NCBI GenBank assembly: GCA_947258465.1
Contig: CAMYIQ010000019.1
Span: 1-12,472, forward strand
Length of the DNA stretch: 12,472 nt
Direction of reading: 5' to 3'
Source: an uncultured Erythrobacter sp.
GTDB taxonomy: Bacteria > Pseudomonadota > Alphaproteobacteria > Sphingomonadales > Sphingomonadaceae
A program made the translations under genes and the position numbers. A model generated the notes under the pieces. The model searched no databases. It was not told where the DNA came from and was given only the letters and a program-made list of their open reading frames with translations. Below are positions 5,946 to 12,472 of this stretch, piece after piece (position 1 is the first letter of the stretch; every line of letters begins with the position of its first letter).

Positions 5946-6767
5946 ATGGCCGTTCTATCGGGTGTCATCCGCGTAATGGAAAAAGCCGCGCGCAAGGCGG
6001 GTGGCCGCCTGCGCCGCGACTTCGGCGAGGTCGAGCATCTCCAGGTCAGTCGCAAAGGGCCGGCCGACTTCGTTTCCAAAGCCGACCAGATCGCCGAACG
6101 CACGATTTATGACGAACTTCTCGCCGCGCGCCCCGATTGGGGTTTCGTCATGGAAGAAGCCGGTATTATCGAAGGCGATGAAAGCAAGCCGCGCTGGATC
6201 GTCGATCCGCTCGACGGGACGAGCAACTTTCTCCATGGCATTCCGCATTTCGCGATCAGTATCGCCGTACAGGAGCCCAAGCTTGGCGGTGGTGGCTGGG
6301 ATGATGTCACAGCCGGAGTGATCTACAACCCGATCACCGACGAGACCTTCTGGGCCGAGAAAACCCGCGGTGCATGGTTGCATGATGGCCGCCTGCGGGT
6401 CTCGGCTCGGCGTAGTCTTCCCGAAGCGCTGATCGCTACCGGCATTCCGTTCCAGGGGCATGGCGATTTCGGCGAGTGGGCGAAGATCTTCGGCGCTATC
6501 GGACCGCAAGTCGCAGGTATCCGCCGCTTCGGTGCAGCCTCGCTTGATCTCGCCTGGCTCGCAGCCGGTCGATTTGACGGTTTCTGGGAAAGCGGCCTCA
6601 ACGATTGGGATACGGCTGCCGGATGTCTCATCGTGCGCGAAGCAGGCGGTTTCGTTTCGGATTTCCGTGGGCGCTCGCAGCCGATACATTCCGCCCAGGT
6701 GATGGCGGCAAATGACGCGCTGCATTCGAAGTTGCACAAGCTGCTTGTCGGTGCCCTCAAGGCCTAG
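5946..6767 (+). CDS. Inositol monophosphatase family protein (SuhB-like)
   Basis: The 273-residue protein carries all metal and catalytic motifs of the inositol monophosphatase/FIG superfamily: Glu70-Glu71 in VMEEAG, WIVDPLDGTSNFLHG (84-98, with Asp87, Asp90 and Thr92) and NDWDTAAG (219-226, Asp222). KADQIAE (45-51) fits the region before the first acidic cluster. Members hydrolyse inositol phosphates or related sugar or nucleotide phosphates with Mg2+ in the cytoplasm; in E. coli SuhB also acts in ribosomal RNA transcription complexes. Which role applies here cannot be told from sequence, but the position next to efp is compatible with a translation-linked housekeeping gene. The ATG at 5946 is preceded by AAGAGAG. 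A CysQ or histidinol-phosphatase role is less likely but not excluded. Confidence 0.92.
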   Translation: MAVLSGVIRVMEKAARKAGGRLRRDFGEVEHLQVSRKGPADFVSKADQIAERTIYDELLAARPDWGFVMEEAGIIEGDESKPRWIVDPLDGTSNFLHGIPHFAISIAVQEPKLGGGGWDDVTAGVIYNPITDETFWAEKTRGAWLHDGRLRVSARRSLPEALIATGIPFQGHGDFGEWAKIFGAIGPQVAGIRRFGAASLDLAWLAAGRFDGFWESGLNDWDTAAGCLIVREAGGFVSDFRGRSQPIHSAQVMAANDALHSKLHKLLVGALKA

Positions 6768-6854
6768 CAGCCTGCACGTTCCGGCACCGGCATCGGGAAC
6801 CGACCAGAGCGTTCATACGTCTTTTCTCCATACGCAGGAATGGAGAGGTCGCCC

Positions 6855-7193
6855 ATGTCCAGGAAGCTGGCAATCGCATCTGTATGTGTCGCTTGCGCCG
6901 TTCCGGCCGTTGGGGCCGAAGGGCAGGGCAAGTCCGGGCAACCGATAGGTTCGTTGCCGCACGAATTCGATCTCGCGCGCACGCTGCCCGAGGATGGCCG
7001 GATGGCGACCGACCGGCAGCACCCCATTTCCTCGACGCTGCGCGAGCCCAAACCGGCGGAGCCCGATTTCAAGCCGCCCTCGCTCGCAGTTCAGCTCGCC
7101 GAAGACGGCCCCATATTGGCGATGGGTGCCATGGGCGCCAAATTCAAAGACGCGCCGCGGCTTGCGCATATTGCAATCGGCATGGATTTTTGA
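6855..7193 (+). CDS. Small exported protein of unknown function
   Basis: The 112-residue product has an N-terminal signal sequence (MSRKLAIASVCVACAVPAVG) with a likely signal peptidase I site at AVG-A near residue 20-21. The start at 6855 is chosen because GGAGAGG lies six bases upstream; an ATG at 6840 in the same frame lacks such a site. The mature part is rich in Pro, Glu and Asp (KPAEPDFKPPS at 66-76) and ends in a hydrophobic, Gly-containing stretch LAHIAIGMDF. A terminal aromatic residue after an alternating pattern recalls the beta-signal of outer-membrane proteins, but the protein is too small to form a barrel alone and this is weak. I recognise no family. It lies alone between the phosphatase gene and the tRNA. 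Confidence 0.65.
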   Translation: MSRKLAIASVCVACAVPAVGAEGQGKSGQPIGSLPHEFDLARTLPEDGRMATDRQHPISSTLREPKPAEPDFKPPSLAVQLAEDGPILAMGAMGAKFKDAPRLAHIAIGMDF

Positions 7194-7213
7194 GGCGCAA
7201 TGCAACGCACCGC

Positions 7214-7241
7214 TTGAACCGCGCCGTGCCACGAGCTATCC
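7214..7241 (+). promoter_or_regulatory. Likely tRNA-Leu promoter (TTGAAC / GCTATCC)
   Basis: TTGAACC (7214-7220) and GCTATCC (7235-7241) are 14 bases apart, a good fit to the alphaproteobacterial sigma-70-type consensus. Read as -35/-10 hexamers they are TTGAAC and TATCCG with a 17-base spacer. Transcription would start near 7249, about 12 bases before the mature tRNA 5' end, a usual distance. Confidence 0.55.
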
Positions 7242-7260
7242 GCCGCGCTCCCGACCCAGT

Positions 7261-7345
7261 GCCCCTGTGGCGGAATTGGTAGACGCGCTCGACTCAAAAT
7301 CGAGTTTCTTACGAAGTGCCGGTTCGAGTCCGGCCAGGGGTACCA
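7261..7345 (+). tRNA. tRNA-Leu (anticodon CAA)
   Basis: All arms can be drawn. The acceptor GCCCCTG pairs with CAGGGGT (first pair G-U), followed by discriminator A and an encoded CCA. The D arm contains AATTGGTAGACGCG. The anticodon stem CTCGA/TCGAG holds the loop CTCAAAA, giving anticodon CAA for UUG codons. A long variable arm (with CTT ACG AAG) marks it as a class II tRNA, and the T arm is GCCGG TTCGAGT CCGGC. Discriminator A73, the long variable arm and the anticodon agree on leucine. It is 85 bases with CCA. A promoter-like sequence is just upstream. No integrase or duplicated tRNA end is seen beside it. Confidence 0.96.
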
Positions 7346-7349
7346 AACT

Positions 7350-7385
7350 AAATCCTTGCACATCGGTGAATAAACTGGGATTTTT
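7350..7385 (+). terminator. Possible weak terminator after tRNA-Leu
   Basis: AAATCC (7350-7355) can pair with GGATTT (7378-7383) over a long 22-base loop, and TTTTT follows at 7381-7385. The stem is short and AT-rich and overlaps the T-run, so efficiency would be low. It is the only terminator-like structure between the tRNA and the permease gene, so the permease could in part be read from the tRNA promoter. Confidence 0.25.
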
Positions 7386-7393
7386 GACACTGG

Positions 7394-9193
7394 ATGATCG
7401 GGCCTCCTTCATACCACGCGATTGCAGCGATGATCATCACCATCGCCATGTTCGTCGCCTTTGCACGCGGGCGCATGTCGGTGGAGATCATTTCGCTGCT
7501 GACCATCGCTGTGATCGCGGTCGGCCTCTATTTTTTTCCTCTGCCCGATACCCAGCCGACCGACGGTCTCAGCCTCGCCTTTTCGGGGTTCGGGCATTAC
7601 GCGCTGATTACCATTTGCGCGCTGATGATCATGGGGCGGGGGCTGGTGGTGACCGGCGCGCTGGAACCTGCGGCGCGATTCCTCGAACGGCTTTTCAAGA
7701 TCAATCTCCAGCTCGGTTTGCTGTTTTCGCTGCTGGTGACCTTCTTCCTGTCGATGATCGTGAACAACACGCCGGTATTGGTACTGCTGATCCCGATCTT
7801 CGTGCAACTGGCCCTTCGGGGCCTGTTGCCCGCATCCAAAGCGCTCATTCCGATAAACGCGGCCTCGCTGATGGGCGGGCTTGCCACCACCATCGGCACC
7901 TCCACCAATATTCTCGTCGTTTCGATCGCGGTGGATCTCGGCATGCCAGAAATGGGGGTGTTCCATTTCACGCCGATCGTCCTGTTTGCCTCGCTTGTCG
8001 CGCTTCCCTTCGTATGGATCGTGATGCCCCGTATGCTGGGCGACAACCGGGTGGAGACCGTGCACGCGCAACGTCTGTTCGAAACCCGTTTGCGAGTCAC
8101 CGAGAACTCGATCCTCAACGGGCGTGAATTGTCCGAACTCGAAACCCGCCTGCCCACGGGAATCGAATTCCACGACGTTCCGCCCGGCCTGCTGCGGCCC
8201 CAGCATCGTTTGCGCATGACCGGGACGCACGAGGCTATCGAAGAGGCGATGGCGACGCTGCGCGGCGACGCCGCCCCCAGTTGGGTGCTCGATCGCATCC
8301 GGCGCCGGTCGAACGAAACGCGCACCGATATCGCGGTCGGCGAAATGATCGTGACCGCCGATTCGCGCCTTATAGGCCGGACCTTGCCGAGCTCGGGGAT
8401 CGCCGATCTCTATGGTGTCGCAATCATCGGGACCCATCGGCCCGAACGACTTGTCGGCGAAAAGGAAAAGTTCTCCGAGGGCGGCGATCACCGCTTCGCC
8501 GAAGGCGATGTGTTGCTGGTGATGGGCCTGCCGGACGATATGCAGCATTTCGCCCGTGCCGACAGCCTGTTGCAGCTCGAGGGAATGCGCGAGCTGCCCC
8601 GGCGTTCGAAAGCGACCCTGGCTGCCGCGATCATGGGCGGCTCCATCGCTCTCGCTTCGGTTGGTCTGGTCCCCATCGCCATCGCCTCGCTGGCAGGTGC
8701 GATCCTCATGTTCGTTACCGGCTGCGTGAAATTCGACCGCGTCGGGCGCGGTCTTTCGGGCAGTGTCATCGTACTCGTTGCGGCGAGTATCGCCCTTGGC
8801 CGCATCATCCTGGATAGCGGGGCGGCCGACTGGATCGGAACCGTGCTTGCCGCGGGGCTCGACTATCTGTCCCCCGCCGCCGCGCTTGCAGCGATCATGC
8901 TCGCAATGACTTTCCTGACTAACTTTGCGTCCAATGCCACGGCAGCAACCGTCGGTACGCCCATCGCCTTTGCAATCGCGACCAAGCTGGGCCTTCCGCC
9001 AGAACCGCTTGTCCTAGCCGTGCTGTTCGGCAGCAACCTCTGCTACGCGACACCCATCGCCTACCAGACCAACATGCTCATCATGGCCGAGGGGTCTTAC
9101 GAGTTTAAGGACTACGTTCGTACCGGGGTGCCGCTGGTCCTTATCATGGTTGCGGTGCTTTCGCTGGGCCTCGTCGTGACCTACGGATTGTGA
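7394..9193 (+). CDS. SLC13/DASS-type anion permease with internal TrkA-C domains
   Basis: The 599-residue membrane protein has two hydrophobic halves around a soluble middle. The first half (about 8-212) contains SMIVNNTPVLVLLIPI (120-135) and the TIGTSTN motif (166-172). The soluble part (about 220-400) looks like two TrkA-C (RCK_C) domains, the second near 308-395. The second half (about 405-598) contains TNFASNATAATVGTPIA (509-525) and CYATPIAYQTNML (550-562). The paired asparagine-containing hairpin motifs bind sodium and anion in this superfamily, and the SLC13-plus-TrkA-C layout occurs in bacterial carriers proposed for sulfate or other anions. The substrate cannot be named. ATG 7394 has no strong ribosome binding site; ATG 7430 is an alternative that would still keep the first membrane segment. 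The stop overlaps the next gene by four bases (GTGA). Confidence 0.9.
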   Translation: MIGPPSYHAIAAMIITIAMFVAFARGRMSVEIISLLTIAVIAVGLYFFPLPDTQPTDGLSLAFSGFGHYALITICALMIMGRGLVVTGALEPAARFLERLFKINLQLGLLFSLLVTFFLSMIVNNTPVLVLLIPIFVQLALRGLLPASKALIPINAASLMGGLATTIGTSTNILVVSIAVDLGMPEMGVFHFTPIVLFASLVALPFVWIVMPRMLGDNRVETVHAQRLFETRLRVTENSILNGRELSELETRLPTGIEFHDVPPGLLRPQHRLRMTGTHEAIEEAMATLRGDAAPSWVLDRIRRRSNETRTDIAVGEMIVTADSRLIGRTLPSSGIADLYGVAIIGTHRPERLVGEKEKFSEGGDHRFAEGDVLLVMGLPDDMQHFARADSLLQLEGMRELPRRSKATLAAAIMGGSIALASVGLVPIAIASLAGAILMFVTGCVKFDRVGRGLSGSVIVLVAASIALGRIILDSGAADWIGTVLAAGLDYLSPAAALAAIMLAMTFLTNFASNATAATVGTPIAFAIATKLGLPPEPLVLAVLFGSNLCYATPIAYQTNMLIMAEGSYEFKDYVRTGVPLVLIMVAVLSLGLVVTYGL

Positions 9194-10890
9194 GTAAGCG
9201 CGGTGCGTGTCTGTCGGCAGCTGCGAAGCCGCTGGCGCTGCTTACCTACATCCTGTCGCTAACTCCCGGAGTCCTGGACCGGATCGCCGATATCCGGGGG
9301 ATGGGCGGCAAGATCGCCTTTGTTGGCATGTTCGCGCTTGCAATCATCGGGATCGTAGGCGCCGCATGGACACGCCCGACATGGCTGCGCTGGGCGCTCG
9401 CAATCCTGTTCGCCGTCGGGTCTTGGTTCATGGAGAGCTACGAGCGCTCCTCGCTCGATTTCATGACCTATGCGGTCTACATCGACCTCCTAAACGCGAC
9501 CGGTTTTGCAGGCGATGCCATCGAGCAGAACAGCCGGGCGCTGACCGCGGCAATCCCGCGCGCGCTGCTCCTCTTGCTGGCCATCGGTCTAAAACCAACG
9601 GGCGCTTTTCAAATGCACGGCCGCCTCGGCCCAATCGTTCCCCTCGTGCCACTCGCAATAGTAGCCCTTTTCACCGGCTTTGCGTTTCTGCGAGGCGGTG
9701 ACGGGCTGAAGGGCGTTCCGGGCAGCTATCCCGCGCTGACCTACACACTGCTTGCCGGATACGAACGGTTGACAGGCGACCTGGGTCCGCGGGAAGCAGT
9801 GGCAATCGCGCAGGCCGCCAAGCCGCTCTACCGCGATATCGTGTTGCTTATCGACGAGAGCGTCACGGCGCACTACCTCGATATCAACTCACCTGTGGGC
9901 GTGTTCTCGGGCCTGACCGCCCCGGGTGAAGGCATCACCCTCGTCAATTTCGGCATTGCGGCGTCCATCACCAATTGCAGCACCGGTTCGAACATCGCCC
10001 TGCGCTATGCCGGAACGCGCGACACCTACCGCCGCGACATCGGGGTCGGACCGTCTCTCTGGGCTTATGCGAAGGAGGCGGGACTGGAGACGGTCTATCT
10101 CGATGCCCAGCGGACCGGCGGTGCTCTTCAGAACGGCATGGATGCAGAAGAGTTCGCCGAGATCGACCGCTTCATCCAATTCGACGATGTCCCCGTGGTC
10201 GAGCGCGATATGGCGCTGGGCGAGACGCTCGCCGAACTCCTCTCGGACGAGCGCTCGAGCTTCATTATCGCGAACAAAGTCGGCGCGCATTTCCCGGTGC
10301 ACGATAAGTACCCGGCAGATCGCGCGCTCTACCTGCCTAGCCTTGCTCAAGGGTCTTACACGAATATCGTCGACACAGGCTCGCGAGCCGGTTTCGGCGG
10401 CAGCGAGGAGGAGTGGAAGCGGTACCGCAATTCCTATCGCAACACACTTGCCTGGAGCACGGGCGAGTTCTTTGCGGATTTCCTGCGCAACGCCGATCTG
10501 AGCCGGGCGTTGGTTATCTACACCTCGGATCATGGGCAGGATCTGCACGAGGATCGCGAGGCAGGGACGACAACGCATTGCTCATCCTCGCCCCGTCCCG
10601 AAGAAGGTGCGGTTCCACTGGTCGCAATGCAGGGCGAGGGCGGGCCGTTTGATTTCGTGCCCAACGGTCCCGCCAGCCACTACATGATTGCGCCGACCCT
10701 GCTTGCCGCGATGGGATACGAGCGTGCAGCAGTGCGGGCACGCTATGGCGGAGGGCTCGACGAACCCTCGACCGATCCGGGAACGTTCAACACGCTGTTC
10801 AACGCCCGCCTCAACCGCGAACCGCAGTGGCAGAAGGTGGACGAGGCCGATTTCGTGGCGGTCCCCGATGATGGTCCTGCGAAGGAATAG
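9190..10890 (+). CDS. Membrane alkaline-phosphatase-superfamily enzyme, phosphoethanolamine-transferase-like
   Basis: The GTG at 9190 overlaps the permease stop (GTGA), indicating translational coupling. The 566-residue protein has several N-terminal membrane segments (about 14-24, 41-60, 66-83, 122-137, 147-166) and a periplasmic hydrolase domain from about 215. Active-site motifs follow the EptA/sulfatase fold: IVLLIDES (217-224), ITNCSTGSN (260-268, Thr265 as likely nucleophile), GAHFPVHDKYP (365-375, His367), YTSDHGQDLHE (444-454, Asp447 and His448) and TTHCSSS (461-467, His463). The Cys/Ser-x-Pro-x-Arg signature of true sulfatases is absent, so phospho-group transfer to an envelope glycolipid or glycan is more likely. 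Whether the donor is phosphatidylethanolamine is unknown. The N-terminal membrane part is shorter and less typical than in classic EptA. The amidohydrolase follows after 115 bases. Confidence 0.82.
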   Translation: MSKRGACLSAAAKPLALLTYILSLTPGVLDRIADIRGMGGKIAFVGMFALAIIGIVGAAWTRPTWLRWALAILFAVGSWFMESYERSSLDFMTYAVYIDLLNATGFAGDAIEQNSRALTAAIPRALLLLLAIGLKPTGAFQMHGRLGPIVPLVPLAIVALFTGFAFLRGGDGLKGVPGSYPALTYTLLAGYERLTGDLGPREAVAIAQAAKPLYRDIVLLIDESVTAHYLDINSPVGVFSGLTAPGEGITLVNFGIAASITNCSTGSNIALRYAGTRDTYRRDIGVGPSLWAYAKEAGLETVYLDAQRTGGALQNGMDAEEFAEIDRFIQFDDVPVVERDMALGETLAELLSDERSSFIIANKVGAHFPVHDKYPADRALYLPSLAQGSYTNIVDTGSRAGFGGSEEEWKRYRNSYRNTLAWSTGEFFADFLRNADLSRALVIYTSDHGQDLHEDREAGTTTHCSSSPRPEEGAVPLVAMQGEGGPFDFVPNGPASHYMIAPTLLAAMGYERAAVRARYGGGLDEPSTDPGTFNTLFNARLNREPQWQKVDEADFVAVPDDGPAKE

Positions 10891-10960
10891 GCCCGCCCTT
10901 TCCTACCGTGCGCCATTCTGCGAAAAGACCCCACGCAAACGAAAGCAGGATTTTCCGCCA

Positions 10961-10985
10961 ATGGACCGTGGTCCATGCGGTCCAT
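10961..10985. promoter_or_regulatory. Three 7-bp half-sites in front of the amidohydrolase gene
   Basis: ATGGACC (10961-10967), GGTCCAT (10970-10976) and GGTCCAT (10979-10985) follow one another with 2-base spacers. The first two form a perfect inverted repeat and the second and third a perfect direct repeat at a 9-base period. The cluster ends 5 bases before the GGGAGG ribosome binding site of the M20 gene. It could be an operator for a dimeric regulator or, in RNA, allow two alternative hairpins next to the ribosome binding site. Which regulator binds is unknown. Confidence 0.45.
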
Positions 10986-11005
10986 GTGTAGGGAGGCGAG
11001 TGCCG

Positions 11006-12337
11006 ATGTCCAAAACCGTTCCAACAAGCCTGGCCGCGCTGGCGATGCTGCTGGCAGCGCCCGCCGCCGCCAACGAACTGCGCGACGATCTGGCCGCAGA
11101 CATGCCCGGGCTGATGGAGCTTTACCGCGATCTCCACGCCCATCCCGAGCTCAGCTTCGAGGAGTTCGAGACCGCGGCCAAGCTCGCCAAGCGGATGAAG
11201 GCGCTGGGCTTCGAGGTAACCGAAGGCGTGGGCAAGACCGGCGTGGTGTCAGTTATGCGCAACGGCGATGGCCCGACGGTGCTACTGCGCGCCGACATGG
11301 ACGGCCTTCCGGTGATCGAGCAGACCGGGCTGCCCTATGCCTCGACAGTCACCGCCACTCCGGCCAGCGGCGTCACCACAGGCGTGATGCATGCCTGCGG
11401 TCACGATACCCACATGGCCGGCTTCATCGGTGCGGCGCAGCTTCTGGTGGGGCACAAAGACACGTGGCAGGGCACGCTGGTGATGGTGCTTCAACCTGCG
11501 GAAGAACTGGGTCTCGGCGCGCTCGCCATGTTGGAAGACGGGCTATACTCCCGCTTTCCCAAACCTGATTACGCGCTGGCATTTCATGATGCGGCAGCGC
11601 CTGCCCCCGCGGGGACCATCGGCTATACCCCTGGCTATGCACTGGCCAATGTCGACAGCGTGGATATCACGGTGAAGGGTATCGGCGGGCATGGCGCCTA
11701 TCCGCATACGGCGATTGATCCCGTCGTTCTCGCCAGCGCGATCGTCATGAAGCTGCAAACCGTCGTCAGCCGGAATTCCTCGCCGCTTGATCCGGCCGTC
11801 ATAACCGTGGGCAGTTTCCATGCGGGCGCCAAGCACAATATCATCAGCGACGAGGCGAAGCTGCAACTGACGGTGCGCAGCTATTCCGACGAGAGTCGGC
11901 AGCTATTGTTGGATGGTATCGCCCGCGTTGCACGCGGCGAAGCGATCACAGCCGGTCTGCCCGAAAATATGATGCCCGAAATTACGATCAAGGATCCTCA
12001 TACGCCGTCTACTTTCAACGATCCCGAGTTCAGCGAGAAGGTCGCCACAGGCTTTCGTCAGCGTTTCGGTGAAAATCGTGTCATGGAATGGCCTGCGGTG
12101 ATGGGGGGCGAGGATTTCAGCCAGTTCCGCCGGGCTGCTCCCGAAGATGTCAAATCGATGATTTTCTGGATCAGCGGCACGCCGCAATCGATGCTCGATG
12201 CGCTCGAGAAGGACGGAACACCGCTGCCATCGCTTCATTCGCCGTTCTGGGCTCCTGACGCGGACAAGGTCGTCGCAGCCGGAGCTGAGGCGCTGGCGAG
12301 TGCCGCCATCGATCTGATGCCCACCGGCGAGGACTAG
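11006..12337 (+). CDS. Exported M20 family amidohydrolase
   Basis: From ATG 11006, with GGGAGG nine bases upstream, the gene encodes 443 residues. An N-terminal signal peptide (hydrophobic core about 8-20, site near AAA-N at 22-23) makes it probably periplasmic, unlike most roughly 390-residue cytoplasmic M20D enzymes. Motifs of the amidohydrolase branch are HAHPELSFEEFET (44-56), RADMDGLPV (95-103), HACGHDTHMAG (129-139, with Cys131 and His133 as metal ligands), QPAEE (163-167, catalytic Glu166), AFHD (192-195, His194), GGHGAYPH (227-234) in the lid domain, GAKHNIISDEA (274-284), MGGEDF (366-371) and SLHSPFW (409-415, His411). Such enzymes remove acyl groups from N-acyl amino acids or related amides; the substrate is not determined. 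An in-frame ATG at 10961 is rejected because it would spoil the signal peptide. A strong terminator follows. Confidence 0.93.
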   Translation: MSKTVPTSLAALAMLLAAPAAANELRDDLAADMPGLMELYRDLHAHPELSFEEFETAAKLAKRMKALGFEVTEGVGKTGVVSVMRNGDGPTVLLRADMDGLPVIEQTGLPYASTVTATPASGVTTGVMHACGHDTHMAGFIGAAQLLVGHKDTWQGTLVMVLQPAEELGLGALAMLEDGLYSRFPKPDYALAFHDAAAPAPAGTIGYTPGYALANVDSVDITVKGIGGHGAYPHTAIDPVVLASAIVMKLQTVVSRNSSPLDPAVITVGSFHAGAKHNIISDEAKLQLTVRSYSDESRQLLLDGIARVARGEAITAGLPENMMPEITIKDPHTPSTFNDPEFSEKVATGFRQRFGENRVMEWPAVMGGEDFSQFRRAAPEDVKSMIFWISGTPQSMLDALEKDGTPLPSLHSPFWAPDADKVVAAGAEALASAAIDLMPTGED

Positions 12338-12372
12338 CTCTCAAAGGCGAGAACTCGTCTTCAAAAAAGGGT

Positions 12373-12410
12373 GGCCGCCGGAGCGTTGGGGACGCTCCGG
12401 CGGCCGTTTT
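12373..12410 (+). terminator. Strong intrinsic terminator, possibly bidirectional
   Basis: A perfect 13-bp stem, GGCCGCCGGAGCG (12373-12385) with CGCTCCGGCGGCC (12393-12405), encloses the 7-base loop TTGGGGA and is followed by GTTTTCT. It begins 36 bases after the amidohydrolase stop. A run of six A at 12363-12368 before the stem gives a T-tract on the other strand, so it could also stop leftward transcription. Confidence 0.88.
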
Positions 12411-12472
12411 CTCCTCCCCAGGAGAAATGGATAAACTGGGTTATATGCCGCTTACCCGTCCGAAGGGACGTA
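12411..12472. other. Unresolved end of the window
   Basis: These bases are too few to assign. An ATG at 12427 follows AGGAG (12420-12424) by only two bases, which is too close for a normal ribosome binding site, and stays open to the edge. On the minus strand one frame is open from the edge to a TAA at 12441-12443. The two-sided terminator just before would suit a leftward gene ending here, but neither reading is supported by recognisable protein sequence. Confidence 0.2.

Noticed and set aside
7091..7390. Minus-strand reading frame across tRNA-Leu containing WYPWPDSNRH
   Set aside because: This is the well-known spurious translation of the antisense of a tRNA gene; the tRNA explains the sequence fully.
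7261..7393. Integration site at the 3' end of tRNA-Leu
   Set aside because: No integrase, no repeated tRNA end and no change in gene character downstream.
7409..8548. Minus-strand open frame of 379 codons opposite the permease
   Set aside because: Its His, Gln and Arg-rich composition is the reverse image of membrane-protein codons; there is no protein-like pattern.
10136..10270. True sulfatase activity for the 9190-10890 gene
   Set aside because: The Cys/Ser-x-Pro-x-Arg formylglycine signature is absent from the whole protein; the nucleophile region is NCSTG.
10961..11005. Earlier in-frame ATG at 10961 as start of the amidohydrolase
   Set aside because: It would add a polar 15-residue segment before the signal peptide, and the ribosome binding site at 10991 fits 11006.
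7370..12440. ATAAACTGGG occurs at 7370-7379 and again at 12431-12440
   Set aside because: Repeated 10-mers are expected many times by chance in 12 kb, and the flanks do not match.

Overview
The window is a GC-rich, gene-dense piece of what looks like an ordinary alphaproteobacterial chromosome. Protein sequences, the gene pairs aldolase/thiE and efp/inositol-monophosphatase, and promoter-like sequences of the form TTGnnC-N-GCTA point to Sphingomonadales, most likely Erythrobacteraceae. That placement is inference from recall; no marker gene was compared. There is no transposase, integrase, CRISPR array, toxin-antitoxin pair or phage gene.

Layout. Positions 1-541 (minus) hold most of a flavodoxin-fold NAD(P)H:FMN-reductase-like gene cut by the window edge. 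It is divergent from a class I fructose-bisphosphate aldolase (798-1685), which converges on a small lipoprotein (1689-2078, minus). Next comes a rightward envelope-related run: thiE (2160-2795), an L,D-transpeptidase lipoprotein (2850-4085) and a membrane-anchored M23 metallopeptidase (4103-4792). A small secreted protein (4793-5161, minus) ends base-to-base with the peptidase. Divergent from it, efp (5304-5867) is followed by an inositol-monophosphatase-family gene (5946-6767), a small exported protein of unknown function (6855-7193) and tRNA-Leu(CAA) (7261-7345). The last block is an SLC13-type anion permease with internal TrkA-C domains (7394-9193), overlapping by GTGA a membrane alkaline-phosphatase-superfamily enzyme that resembles phosphoethanolamine transferases (9190-10890), then an exported M20 amidohydrolase (11006-12337) and a strong intrinsic terminator (12373-12410).

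How they may work together. The L,D-transpeptidase and M23 peptidase are adjacent, co-oriented and both predicted to act in the periplasm on peptidoglycan, a plausible cross-linker/hydrolase pair. The permease and the EptA-like enzyme are translationally coupled, suggesting a joint membrane function whose substrate cannot be read from sequence. efp, the phosphatase and the tRNA are housekeeping.

I found no clearly new multi-gene system. The least explained items are non-coding: a 12-bp bulged hairpin that enters the ribosome binding site of the transpeptidase, a hairpin with a T-tract in the efp leader, and three 7-bp half-sites in front of the amidohydrolase. The permease/transferase coupling is the most interesting protein-level observation.
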